Assembly (NCBI GenBank): GCA_963513935.1
Contig: OY740769.1
Location: 74,789,712 to 74,853,711, forward strand
Direction of reading: 5' to 3'
DNA: 64,000 nt
Source of the DNA: Aphrophora alni
Taxonomy: Eukaryota > Arthropoda > Insecta > Hemiptera > Aphrophoridae
How positions within the stretch are numbered: the stretch's first letter is position 1; every line of letters begins with the position of its first letter. Shown here piece after piece: positions 23,490 through 35,599 of this stretch. The notes below the pieces were generated by a model. It saw only the letters and a program-made list of their open reading frames with translations. It did no database searches and was not told where the DNA came from. The position numbers were made by a program, and so were the translations under genes.

Positions 23490-24180
23490 TATTATATAGT
23501 GGTTTTAACCTGGCTTCGCCCGTGACTTCTAACATGTTATTCACGAATAAATGTTGAATATGATCTTGATTTTAAAATATTCGCAAACCCGTCTGATAGC
23601 ACCTAATTGAAAAATCATGTGCAAGACCTTAAAAATGATAGTAAAGAGTTAAATAAAGTATTTTTACAAAGTAGAAATTTATTCAGTTAACTGTACCTTT
23701 TTTCAAAATGATCCGGGGCTATAGGATTGTGTGGTAGTTGGAATATAAGGAGATAAACCTCAAAATATAAGAAGTAAAAGCTTTTTATTGAAAATATTCT
23801 AACTATTTATAATACTTGTTTATAAATAACATTTTTCTTTTTGGTATCTGGGGTATATTATAGAAATATTTCGGATTTCCTATTCGAGAGCAAGCTACGT
23901 ATAATTGACCGTAAGAAAAACAGGAATTCAAAGACATATGCCGCAATACTTTAAATTTTTTCCCTATGGTTTATCTGGCTTATTGTTATTGTGTAACAAA
24001 TGGGTCTGACTTTTTAATCTTACAAAAGTTAACAGCTTCTGTACATACTGTATAGTGTTTACTTATTTCTGATTTATCCCTTACATCCAGTGAAAGTTAA
24101 TGGTTTATCTGGCTTATTGTTAATTAATTCGTATAAGCGAAGTAACAACTGATGACCTCGACCTCTACTGATGTTTTTAG
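23490..24180 (-). pseudogene. Helitron Rep/helicase remnant (C-terminal end)
   Basis: Minus strand 23803-24000: a degenerate TINK...GKNLKYCGI (helicase motif VI region, normally INKSQGQT), then CFSYGQLYVACSRIGNPKYF, the very typical Helitron/Pif1-like ending, and a stop at 23803-23805. An extra NNKPDKP stretch interrupts motif VI and is repeated about 150 bases upstream. At 23505-23530 (minus) GGGCGAAGCC resembles a Helitron 3' hairpin, but no clean CTRR end follows. Confidence 0.65.
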
Positions 24181-24309
24181 GTCCTAGGACTAAAAAGAAC
24201 AGCTTTAGCATCTCAATTAATGTATTTGAAAACAGCTGTTATTGAAGCAGTTTGATGAAAAATATAGTTCATCACTAGGAACAAAAGAACCTTTTCGATC
24301 CTCGAGGTA

Positions 24310-25727
24310 AATTAATGAATAATGCACTAAAGAAAATTGAAGACCTATCTTCAAGGCAGGATTGAGGGCCTTTCCGTTAACCCAGATAAGACTACCATCA
24401 TACCCTTCACAAGAAACATTAAAATAGACAGAATAAAGGTAAGTTTATATAAATACTATCAAGAACTTTCAGATGATGTTAAATATCTAGGTGTTATTTA
24501 AGATAGAAGACTCATCTGGAGTAAATATGAAAACTACATTTTGGAGAAATCAGCCTAATCACTTATGGCATGTAAGCGACTTCTTGATAAGAATTGGGGC
24601 CTCCACCCAGCTACGACTAAATGGCTTTATTATATGGTAATTAAACCTCAGATACAGTATGGCACCCTAGGGTGGTGGAGAAGAACACTTCTAGATGTCA
24701 CTAGACATAGGCAAAAAGGACACATCACTATTCGTAAACATAAATCGTATAATTACGTACTTACTATGAGAAGTGATTACGTCAGTAAAAAACCTCACGG
24801 ATTATACCATTTGAAATTATCATCCAAGAGATAAAGAATATAGATAGAGACTGGTCTTCAATAAAGAATAGTATAGTATACTTTACTGACAGATCTCACA
24901 CTGACTATGGTATATATGGTAAAACAACCAAGGACAACTTATAAGCATAACTTTAGGAAAATATGCAACTGTATTCCAAACAGAAGTCATGGCAAAACTG
25001 GAATGCGTAAAATTCACCTAGCTAATGGATACACAAATGAGAATATCATCATCAGGTCGGACAGTCAGGCTGCATTAAAGTCTCTAAGCTCAAATGAACA
25101 CTATTGATCATTAGTGTGAGATTGTCACCGAACCTTAACTAAGCGACCCAAAACCAAGTAATACTTAGCTGGTACCAGGTCACAGAGGATACAAAGGTAA
25201 CAAAAAGACAGACAAACTGGCAAAACATGGTACCAAGAGATCTTTCATAGGACCAGACCCTGTATGCGGAATAACTAAAACCGTAACAAAAGATAGTTTA
25301 AATAATGGCTGAACTCAGAAATTGAGGAACTATGGACTAAATACTCCACGGGAAAACTATACGGATCACTGGTCCAACCAGATCTGAAACTTTCTAAATT
25401 CACCACTTCACAAAGTAAACAAAATCTGAGGAAAAACCTAAGTTTTATATCAGGTCATGGAGCTTTCAAGAAGCATCTTAACACTATGGGACTATTCCAA
25501 GGAAACATGAAATGCAGACTATGTAATCAGTACCTAGAAACTGCAGAACACATATTATGAAAATGTGAAGCATTAGGACATAGAAAACAACTGATCTTCA
25601 GCCCAGATGTGATCTTTGAAGCGACAAGCAACCTAGTTACGAAAATCCTGACCCTAACCAAGCAATTTAGAAGTACAAAATAAGTCTTTTAGGCTGAAGT
25701 GTCTAGGGAGTAACACTCACTTATATA
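24310..25727 (+). pseudogene. I-type LINE fragment: RT C-terminus, RNase H and C-terminal zinc knuckle region
   Basis: Order of recognisable pieces: GLSVNPDKTTIIPFTR; DDVKYLGVI*DRRLIWSKY; CKRLLDKNWGLHPATTKWLY and IKPQIQYGTLGWW (RT palm/thumb end). Then the RNase H domain: YFTDRSHTDYG, IIIRSDSQAALKSLSS (catalytic Asp region) and VPGHRGYKGNKKTDKLA. Finally SGHGAFKKHLNTMGLFQGN and CRLCNQYLETAEHIL, the usual CxxC-H ending. Many stops and shifts; not functional. RNase H and the TAA tail point to the I group; 5'-truncated. Confidence 0.8.
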
Positions 25728-25751
25728 TAATAATAATAATAATAATAATAA
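25728..25751 (+). repeat. (TAA)n 3' tail of the I-type LINE
   Basis: About seven TAA units directly after the coding remnant. I-element relatives end in TAA repeats, which supports orientation and clade. Confidence 0.7.
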
Positions 25752-25763
25752 GTCTTTGTTTTA

Positions 25764-26915
25764 TGGTCAATCAAAACAAAATGGTCGAAAAACAAAATAA
25801 TGGTACGTCTTCACCAAAATGATTTTATTTGCATATACATTACAAATTGTTGATTTGCATATAACATGAAACTGTGTAAAACTTAATGAAGAAAAGTAAT
25901 GAAAAATAACAGTAATAAATTATTAATGTTTCAAATTTGACCATTATTCGAATTGTCCATCAATAGCTATGCACTGATAGCAAGGAAACAAACAAGAGTC
26001 ATAAGCGTTTTTGAAAATTTCCAGAGTTATCAACGGTAATTCCTCTTCTATCAGCATCAATAATTCATCATCTGTTGCTATAGTGTAAGATATATCAGTC
26101 ATTGTCTGATGGGATATGTCATTCGATAAAACTCCGTCTTTAGTGACATCAGCCCAAACAGTTATACCATTTGTTTTCAATCTCTATCTCTTCATGTAAG
26201 ATATTTGGATTTTGTATGTTAAAATAATTACAATTATGTCTGTTTACAGATCCTGTTCGGTAAAATGTAGCTTCATTTGAGAATACAATTCCTTCATATC
26301 ACTTGGTGTATTCGTCATGTTTTTCAATAATCTTCTAACAAAATTTCACTCATCTATCTGGGTTATCTTCCAGCAGTCCGTGAACTAAATGTGTTCTTAA
26401 AATGTATTTTGTTTTCTTGGTATAACTTTGAACTGACGACTTTTGTATCCTAGTAGCGGATGAAACTGTGACCCAAGTGAATATGGCCTGTTTGGAGATT
26501 TCAGTAAACTAGCATACGCAAGCTCTTAATTTTCTGTGTTAGAAAATATATGGTATTTCTTTGAACAGTCTCTAGTACCAAAGTTTTCCATTTATGAATT
26601 GATTTTCTTTATGGAAAAAACCACATATTTTATAGTTTCAAATTCATTTTCGAAAGCAATAGCCCAAGAACATCATTTCCCTTTTTGTTCATTTGAAAAA
26701 TTCATTGTTTCGAGGTTTGATATCACGCGTAAACTTATTGAACACAACTAACAAATTGCTTCATTGTTGTGTGTTAACAAAACAACAATTGATCGAGATT
26801 CAACAAATTAATGACAAAGCACATTTTAATTGTATTGCATTGTGGGAGGAGGTGGTTCTATCTAGAAGATTAATGTTCTTTTTTTGTTATTTTGTCATTT
26901 TGTTTTGATTGACCA
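25764..26915 (-). mobile_element. Tc1/mariner-superfamily element with 20 bp exact terminal repeats
   Basis: The left end TGGTCAATCAAAACAAAATG is repeated exactly, inverted, at the right end (26896-26915). Length is 1152 bp, standard for the superfamily. It inserted immediately beside the TAA tail of the LINE. A clear TA duplication is not visible. Confidence 0.75.
25944..26300 (-). pseudogene. Tc1/mariner-type transposase remnant
   Basis: Minus strand: FSNEATFYRTGSVNRHNCNY, FNIQNPNILHEE, then after a frameshift NGITVWADVTKDGVLSND and a C-terminal RCIAIDGQFE-type end (read QCIAIDGQFE). Family members have FSDEA at the first block; the catalytic Asp is Asn here. The segment with the final catalytic residue (normally WIGRRGP..SPDLTPLDFF) is missing between IAT and IEEELP, so this is a deleted, inactive copy. 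No recognisable N-terminal half was found in 26300-26900. Confidence 0.7.
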
Positions 26916-29840
26916 TTCAAAAATGAAAATCAAGGGTAACTGTTTTTAAATATCTATGTAGCATAACTGTAGAATGTCAAGTTTGTAGAATGTTCTATAT
27001 GTTCGGGATATTAATTTTAAAATAGCGCCCACTTTGTGAGATACCCAGTACAATGTATTTTTAAAGTATAGCCTTATTAAAGATAAGAAAAGCTTCCTGT
27101 TGTTTACTTTTTTCGCATATAAAGGGTCAGAGAATAACTTGATAACGACCATTTTACTAAATTTTACAGGAGAGCAAAAACAAAGTTTGTAGACTTATTC
27201 TTCATTAGCATATTGACTTAAAGAACCTCTAACAAGGTTTAAACATGTCTCATATGTTTTTAAAACTATTTTTTTAGTGTTAACCATTATAAGTAATAAT
27301 ATTACTTGTAAGGTCCAAAAAACCACCAATAGTACAAATTTGTTTATGGAAGAACATGATAACTTCAGGAGTTATCAAGTTATTCCCCGTGAAAATGAAA
27401 TGTTTTGGAAAAATAAAAATCTTAATACATATGAAAACCTATTTTTAATGGTATAAAAAAATAGTATTTTAATATGTTAAATGTATTATAATATGATGAC
27501 AGTAAAAAATGTCCAACGCTAGTCCTCTTTATAACATTAGACCTATTTTAGTCTTGGCAATGGGGCAATTCATCAAAGTAACTAACAGCTTCCAGACAGC
27601 AAAAGCCTTTCAAATGTTCAATGTCATTATACTTGTCCTTTTCAATAGGAATAAGACCTGAAAATCAAAACAAATTATGTATAGTATGTTTCGAGTTAGG
27701 TCAGGTAACATTAGAATCCCAAAAAGAACTTTTGTATAGTTTGATAACGACATAATAAATCAATGTTTACAGAGACCTACTGAATAATAATTTTATAAAA
27801 CAGATCAACACTTTGGACCTTTATCCCTGTAATTTTCAGGTGGATAAACTTACCTTCATACGCAGGAAGAGGTAAGTAGAATTCTCCCTTTGCCAATCAC
27901 CATTGAATGCTTCCCTCTATCTTATTATGGCAGGATGTTCTTTTATGATCTCAAATTCCCTTATTTCCCTTGACTTACACAGACGTTTCTTGCTCTTGTA
28001 TTTTTCATCTAATAAAATAGACCAATATTTGACCATTTCCTGCTCTACTGCCTCAATGATAAATGGCGAGGGGTTACTCCTTTCATTTTGAAAAAAAAAA
28101 CATTTACTCAGTCATGTGGTGTTTCAGCTGGTGCAGTTTGTTTTACTAAAGCAGTATTCTTGTCATATATGACAGAGCATAGTGTAATGGTCGAAATAAT
28201 GTTTGAGATTTTCTTTTACTATTGGAAATAAGGAGAAAGCAAACTCCCTTTAAAGGTGGTTGAAAACGGGATCTTTATATATGTATTTTCGAAATAGGGC
28301 ATTCATAATTTTACTTCATAGTGGAGGGAACTTGATGACAAAATAAGAGTTGACCGAGACAAAGTGATACATTCGTATATTTACACTAAGGAATTTCAAC
28401 TTTTAGACCGGTAATAGAAAGCTATTTATTTCAAGCACAATTCTTTAAAAATAAACAGCATGTGTGGCACTTGCAACCATGGTCGTGGGAAGTTGTGTTT
28501 CTGTTCTTAATTGGTCTATTTTTTGGAAAAATATTAAGGAAAAATGGGTGCAAATTTATCATGGTTTGTGAGGGTAAATGGTTTCAGGATAGACTTACGT
28601 GCAAATTGTTGACTGCATTACACGAAGCATGAATTGTAGAAATGGCCAGGGAACCATGATTTCAAGGTATAAGCAAAGAGTGGGTACTTGAAGTATCCTG
28701 CTGTTGTATTATGTTGCCAAATCACCAGCACAACAAAAGTGAAAAAAAGAAGAAAAAGTAAAACCTTTTTCTGTTATAGTGTGACCACACAACAACCAAG
28801 TTGAAAAATCAAAGCCATGGTATTCCTCTAGATGTTTACACACACACACACACACATGCACACGCACACACACACACACACCCCACACACACAAAATAAC
28901 ATTTTTGTTTCTTTTTTTTTTTACTTTTCAAGGGAAAAACCAATCACAAGGCATTCAAAAAATAAATGTAAATAAATGAAATTGGTATTTTTCACAAAAT
29001 AAACATAGATTGGACTGACAATTATTTTGTTTTTAGCCAACAGAATTTGGGCTATAGCTTGACAAGAGGAAAGAATAAAGTAATAATTTCTGCTATAACG
29101 AAGTAAATTGGGGAATGTTTTGTAATGGATTACACCTTTACAGGTTGTTTCGATGTTTTTATTTTATTTTTCAACTTTTGTAAAGTAATTGTATGTAGAA
29201 TTTATAATATTTGTATTGCGACATCGTTGGGAGCTTTCGCTCGCCTATGAAAAAAGGGGTTTTCAAAATTACTAAGCAAATTGAATTTTTTTGTGGTTTT
29301 ATTGTGTTTGTGGTGGAGTGTCACATGGCCACCACTATACAATGAGACGAGTGGCGTGGCTTTACTTGTATGGAGAGGGGGGGGGGGTGTTATGACCCAG
29401 CCAACTAGCCCACCATTTATAGTATAATAATTAATAATTGACGATAATTGAAAAGGGATGATAAATTTATAATTTTTTATAATAAAGAACGTACAACAAT
29501 CAACTAGATGGATTTTGTTGGATCAGTGCGGTATCACCAAGGGGGATGCAGTCGGAGTGGCTACAGAAAGAGTCCAGTACCGTGAGCTACAAAAGGTCGG
29601 ACGTGCTTCCGCCATGCTGTAATTTGAAATAAAAACTAATCATGTTTTTTCAGGGAGGGGAATGTAGTAATAAGATTATAATAAATTAGATTTTAATTTC
29701 GGAAACTTGTGTGTGATTTAGTTTATCGCCTGAGACCGAGTCCTCGTCGCCATTATGACAGATTTCGGTCAACGTGGGATGCAGTCTCCAGCCAGTAGAA
29801 GACTTCAGATTTTTAACTGGAGGTTTCCGCTGCCAAAAAG
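26916..29840. other. Non-coding stretch with minor repeats
   Basis: AATAACTTGATAAC occurs at about 27131 and inverted at about 27380, possibly a small MITE. 28840-28895 is an imperfect (CA)n tract. A G run lies at about 29377-29387. At 29520-29632 the frame DQCGITKGDAVGVATE, RVQYRELQKVGRASAML and stop looks like a decayed coding tail, but I cannot assign it. No intact gene seen. Confidence 0.35.
28836..28895. repeat. (CA)n microsatellite, imperfect
   Basis: ACACAC runs interrupted by TG, GC and CC. Confidence 0.85.
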
Positions 29841-29849
29841 TGGGCGGCG

Positions 29850-30090
29850 GCCACAATTACTAACCTTTACTGTAATGTACCCATCAATGAAGCAATCACA
29901 TATCTGAAAAATAACCTCAAGAATTCTAACAAACTTACTAATGAATCAATAAATGAAATATTCTCTTTCGTTCATGTACACCTGCAACAAAATTAATTCA
30001 CATTAGATAGTAACACTTATAAACACATAACGGATTAGTAATGGGATTACTGCTACCCGAAATTATAGTCAAAATTTACCTTAATTTGAA
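29850..30090 (+). pseudogene. Penelope-like element RT fragment
   Basis: The frame reads TNLYCNVPINEAITYLKNNL, SINEIFSFVHVHLQQN, a stop, FTLDSNTYKHI, then after a one-base shift GLVMGLLLPEIIVKIYLN. This matches the RT run typical of PLEs: YTNVP-EAI, then NYF, then GLxMGSPLSPLLAxIY. SPLS has become LLLP. It lacks the YVDD motif found in the copies at 38.7 and 52.2 kb. Confidence 0.6.
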
Positions 30091-30235
30091 ATTTATTTGA
30101 TGATACATAAATGCTTATCATGAAACATGAGAAGAATATTTATTCATAAAGGAATTCCTGAAGTTTGATCAATATTCAGCAAAACAAGAAAGAAGTTAAT
30201 TTTTCATAATATTTTAGTACACTAGTGCATCAGTC

Positions 30236-30420
30236 TCATATGCAACATATGCCCATAGATTAATGTAAGGGTTAAATCCCCATTAAACTTCCTTACTCTT
30301 TCATGAACAACTCTTGTTCACTTGCAACTCTGACGCTATAGAGTATTTGAGAGATAGAAGTCTCTATTCAAGTGTCTTTTATTGCTAAGGAGATGATGAT
30401 CCAATAATTTTCGCCTTAAA
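30236..30420 (+). mobile_element. SINE-like repeat
   Basis: Contains AAGGGTTAAATCCCCA (B-box-like), then CAACTCTTGTTCAC and GACGCTATAGAG, shared with the copies at 22.7 and 19.7 kb. Confidence 0.35.
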
Positions 30421-30789
30421 AAAAGGGGGAAATTATATTATCATACACAGCTCTATCCAAAGAAGAAAAAATATTTTTTATCAAAGTTTAATAATAATTT
30501 ATTGTCATTATACCAAAGATTAGATTCATTAACAGCTCTATTACAATATTATCTCAGTTTTAAGAGAGTTGTCAGATTTTAAATAAACTGTGCAAAGCAT
30601 TTGTAATTTTGATCAACAAAAAACCTTTCAAAAAGTAAAACTTTCGTAAGTATGACCTTGCGTTTTATTCCCTATAACTTACTCAAACACATTGTTACAT
30701 TTTCCTTTTCCCGCTCTTATTAATTAAAAAAAAAAATTCAACCTAATACTAAAGAAATCTCCAAATAATTTCGTTAAATTCATTAAATG

Positions 30790-30839
<50 letters not shown>
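30790..30839. repeat. (TA)n microsatellite
   Basis: About 25 TA units. Confidence 0.9.
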
Positions 30840-30843
<4 letters not shown>

Positions 30844-30984
30844 AGTTGTTAATATTTTTCGTATAGTTTAATACACATTATTTATCTAAATTTTCTAATT
30901 TATCTAACTTAAACAATCAACTTTTTCTTTAGTTTTCAGCCTGTAAATGAAACTTATCAGCTTACATTTAATTAACATGTACCT

Positions 30985-31370
30985 TGTATCATGTTAATAA
31001 CAACTGAACGGATCAATATTTTGGGTCGGGACCTGTTGCATTCGATTCAGTGTCAAAATACATTGGAAAAGACACTAGTCACGGCTTATTACCTATTAGC
31101 TGCGATGTAATTACAAAAAAATACTCTCTGTTGCAATAAATTGTTAATAACAATTGAACGGATCAATTTTTTTTGGGTCGGGACCTGTTGCATTCGATTC
31201 AGAGTGTCAAAATACATTGGAAAAGATACTAGTCACGACATATTACCTATTATCATAAAAGAAATTCCAGAAAAAACCCATTTTTTCACTATAACTTTTA
31301 ATAACAAAAAACTGGACCACCCTATCGATCTGGGACCACTTGCAATCGATTTTTCACGTCAAAAAACAAA
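30985..31370 (+). repeat. Tandem repeat of about 150 bp, two good and one diverged unit
   Basis: Units start near 30992, 31142 and about 31300. Each contains GAACGGATCAAT, then GGGTCGGGACCTGTTGC, ATTCGATTCAG and a GTCAAAATACATT tail. The third is diverged (GATCTGGGACCACTTGCAAT). Probably internal repeats of a Helitron-like or other non-autonomous element. Confidence 0.6.
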
Positions 31371-32440
31371 AAAAATTACCTTAATATCGAGGGGACTCTC
31401 GAATGTAAACAGAGATATACGTTAATACGGGAAGCGTCGCCTGAATTTTTTGGCTGAAGAAAAACTAATGTTTTGTCGGTAAACCGTCAAATTAGAACTT
31501 TAACTTAATATAACTTAATAACTAGCAATTATAAGTGAAATATTATTCTTTTAATGATAAACTTAAATGTTTTTCTTACATCTTATAAGTTCAAGGGGCT
31601 TTTTGAATTTAAAAACAGTAATAAACCAGAAATAAGGGTGGTTGCCGCCGGCCATACTTACATCTGGCGGCTATTGCCACCCTCAATAAAATGTGGAAGT
31701 ATTCCCATATCAATATACAAGTCCGCATGTAAAGGAAATTTACAGTTCATCAGTAAATTAGAAAAAAAACTATTTTAACCTAGAAAACCTTCGGGTTTAT
31801 TTTGGTTTTACGATTTATTTGCACACTGTAACTTTCTTTTACTAGGTACGGCTTGGGAAAGTGGTTTATCTCATATTTTACTAAAATATGATCGATATCG
31901 CTTTGAACAATTTTGATATATTAAATTTTCTAACACGATGTCCGTGGATCATTTTCTCTTTTATAAACAGCTAACTAAAGAATCAACATTTTAATTTCTC
32001 TTTTATAAACCGTTATCTAAAGAATCCACATTTTTAGGGCAATGGTAACGATAACATTTGATTGATTAATATTTTGGTTTTGTTTTGGATCTATAGGTGT
32101 AAGAGAAATTTGTAGCAATGTTTGTTTAGTATTGAATTGGTATTCTAATAATAATGTCATTCAGATTGTATATGTCAGATAAAAACAAGATAGAATGAAA
32201 TGACCCGTTAATATTTTTCATTCTATATCAGTTTTTACTATGCCCCCCGCCATTGGTTTCAGATAAGATATTTATAATCTGATGTAATACATCGCAGAAA
32301 CACTGTCCTCATGGGACTTGATTGACAGAGAGAACAAAGAACTAATGAAATATATTCTTATATATTTTTCTTTTTTTTCTAGTTGTTTTAAAAAAACTTC
32401 TCAGTTATCATTGGTTATCATGCAAAGTAGAGCCAAACTC
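31371..32440. other. Non-coding stretch
   Basis: A short hairpin GCCGCC...GGCGGC lies at about 31642-31672. Nothing else recognised. Confidence 0.35.
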
Positions 32441-32453
32441 AGGAATGGTTTAT

Positions 32454-33081
32454 AAAGCATCAAAATGTACTTTTTCGTGGGTCAAATTTGCCCACGTCTC
32501 TAAAATTGTGAATTTTGGGGGCTGCTCAAAAATCTTAAATGTAAACTCTCTTTCAGTGAAATAGGGAGAGTGAGTCATCCCTTAGAAGAGAAGGAAAAAG
32601 GTTGAATAAAAGTCCTTTGTTTACATATCATTTCAAATTGGTAGCCCCACTAAACGAAAAACTAACTTAACAAAAAAAATAAAATTAAAAAAATTGAATT
32701 CAAACGTTAAGTGCGGCTTGGAGTAGATTATTTTTTGTTTTCTCTCAAGTTTTTCTCAATTTTAAGGTCTTGATAAAAGAAAAAAGAACAGTGAAAACTA
32801 GAGATCTCTACCTCAACCCTATCCAAAATGGCGGCAAGACAACAAAGCCAATTTTTTGAGAAACCCCAAAGGCGAATAATTACTCTGCAAATGAACTCTG
32901 TCCAGTTTCAATAGGGTTGAGAAAAAGACCTCAAGATTTCTGTATTCTTTTTATTTTATCAAAACCTTCAAAATGAGGCCTCACTCGACTGGGGTTTTAT
33001 ATTTACGATTTTTGAGCAACCCCAAAATCCCCGATTTTGAGACATGGGGCTCATACATAAAAAAAAGTACATTTTAAAGCC
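32454..33081. mobile_element. Large imperfect foldback element
   Basis: The left end AAAGCATCAAAATGTACTTT pairs with the right-end complement GCTTTAAAATGTACTTT. Inward, GCTCAAAAATCTTAAATGTAAA answers the complement GCTCAAAAATCGTAAATATAAA, and CTCAACCCTAT recurs in both arms. Arms of roughly 250 bases make a 630 bp near-palindrome without coding capacity. Confidence 0.6.
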
Positions 33082-35388
33082 TTAACTTATCTTTGCTAAA
33101 CAGCTAACGGAGTATCTCCATACTTTTGACTAACCCGATGGATATATGTATATTTGTGGTTTACAGGTGAAATCTAACGAATCATCATCGCCTCTAGATC
33201 TTGAGTACTCTATAGCTTTAAGGTAGGAAGTGAATAAACGCTGGAAAGCCATTATAAGAAAAATAATAAGGATTTAAAGTCTGTCATTACATTTATCTGT
33301 TGGTATACAATGCTGCATATGAGACTGACACAGAGTTGACCGAAATGTGAAAACCGTATACATTAACTTCTTGATTGTTTTGCCAAATATTACACAAACT
33401 TCAGAATATAGGCTACTTCATGAATACAGCCATTTTTCATAATATGCATTTATGTATCGTTATCTTAATTAGAAAAATAATAATAAAAGATAAATAATTT
33501 TCAAAATTTTTATTTACAATATATTAAAAACAATTTTATTAAAAAAATTATAATTATTAACATAGTATAATATTTACATAATTAATGATTTAGTTAATGT
33601 GAAAATGACAGTTGAGCCAAGTTTTACTATTCACTGAAAAAATACGAGTTATCTTCAGTTTTCTATTCAATCATAGTCCTAATCAGCTTCCTGATCTTCT
33701 TCAGAATTTTCCATTCCAATAATCGGTTGTCTTTTCCCGTTCTGTTCTGGTTTATAAAACAAACTAAAGTATGGGGTCGGTAGTATCTTATTACGTTGAA
33801 AGATCTGGGAGGATTTGGTAGGAGTGTAGGAAATTAGTAGAAGCCTCATCTCCATCAGTTCTTAATTTCATTATTACGGTATAACTTACTCAAGCTGAGA
33901 AAAAAAATTCTTAGTCCTTCTGTCTTTCTGTGTTTAGCACTGTCCATACACTATTTTGTTCTTTTATCTACCGGTAACCAATAAACCACCGGAGCGCAGC
34001 CAGCCAGTAGTTATATTTTACAAGGAATTATTTCCCCCACATATCTCCAAAATTTATCGATATTAGGTTCGTTTTTCAAAAATAAGTATTGGATAGCTTC
34101 AGTTAATTAAAATTTTAATCACATCCGTTTTAATTTAGCAGATAGGTACAGTGACATTGATGTAAATTAGAAATCCCTAAGTACATGATTTCATTAGGAG
34201 TTTAAAAAAATGAAATGAATTAATCCTTTTAGTTTAGTCTTGGAGTCAAAGACACATAATAACATTCCTAGAGAGAATATTAAGTAAAGATAATTTATTT
34301 TGGTACTCTGAGATTCTGCGAAGATAGTAACATAGGTTTTTCCACTAACTTATCACAATAATTATTTTGCACTAGTTAAATAAAACTAATTTCAAATCCA
34401 ACGCAAAATTATAAAAATCTGTGACTAGATTTACATAATTAAGGCTGTGAGGAAAGATTTGGAAGGCCGTTTAACATATCCCTGTTGCTAAAACATTTTA
34501 TTAATTGTACATTACCATAGCCTGAACAAATCTTTACATTGCCAAATCTTCAAAGGTAGTCGACAGCCGTGAAATTTCGTTAGCCTAGGTCTACGTTAGC
34601 CTAATAACGACAAAACAACGCTAATTTAATTTAATTACGAAGCAAAACTGGGTCAATAGAATTGACACGTGCAAACATGATCATTTACTTTTCTTCTTCG
34701 TAAATAAATCCCATTTTATACGAACAACCGTGTAGAAGGTGGGGGAGGAAATAATTAAAATACTGCTGTCAAAAAAAAAGAAAAAAAGGTAGATATCTTT
34801 TTCTGGTCGCTAAAATAAAAGATAAAACGTAAGGACATTCTTAAAAATACCTGTATCTAGTTTTTGTAATAACAATTTTGTCTCACTGCATTTTATGTAT
34901 AGGCTAAATCAAGAATAATTAAATTAGATAAAAAGAAACAAGAAAGTTATTGTTAAGCTAAATTAGTAAGGTGTTATACGGAAACTGATAGTTAGGCCTA
35001 CATTTTGTCCACCTATATTCTAGTCATCTCATCGTTTCTCTGGACTTTCTACCCAGATAAAAAAAACAAAAAAAAAAAAACTTGCTATGATCATATAATC
35101 TGACCACAAGGTATTTTGTTTTGGGTTATTTTTCAACCTATTTAATTATCTTTTTAGGTAACTTGGGTCCTCAAAAGTCATTGAAACAATTTTTGTACAT
35201 TTGTGTACTAAGTTTTCTCTTTTAATAGAGGAAAGATTACAAATATACAAATATTGTTTGAGTGCTTAAAAGTTCGAGTTTGAGTTTAGCAAAATTTGGT
35301 AAAATTGTTACGGCCGAATTTGAGAAAATCGTAATTTTGAGTTTAAAAGAATAGGAAAAAAGTCCGTAGATATGACCAAATTAAGCCC

Positions 35389-35390
<2 letters not shown>
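33082..35390. other. AT-rich stretch, nothing recognised
   Basis: No gene signal. One TAGGCCTA at 34993. Confidence 0.35.

Positions 35391-35437
<47 letters not shown>
35391..35437. repeat. (GA)n microsatellite
   Basis: About 23 AG units. Followed 64 bases later by a long perfect palindrome. Flanks resemble those of the larger GA tract at 57309. Confidence 0.9.
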
Positions 35438-35439
<2 letters not shown>

Positions 35440-35500
35440 TATCACAGCTACCTTTCCGGGCATACTCACTCGTCCTGTAAAGTACTTCTGGGGATGTTGT

Positions 35501-35526
35501 CCCTTGTGGGGATATCCCCACAAGGG
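35501..35526. repeat. Perfect 26 bp palindrome
   Basis: CCCTTGTGGGGAT followed by its exact reverse complement. It could extrude as a hairpin or be the fused ends of a repeat; related TATCCCCA words recur at 57.0-57.3 kb. Confidence 0.85.
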
Positions 35527-35599
35527 CAAGCGGCCTAAATCAAGTTTATATGTAATATACATATACTTTTAAGGATATTAGATCGAAAAAAAAAAAAAT

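Noticed and set aside
27124..27395. Short inverted AATAACTTGATAAC pair
   Set aside because: Only about 15 bases match; too little to call a MITE.
35308..35572. Open frames with Arg-Glu or Ser-Leu repeats
   Set aside because: Artefacts of the (GA)n tract at 35391-35437.
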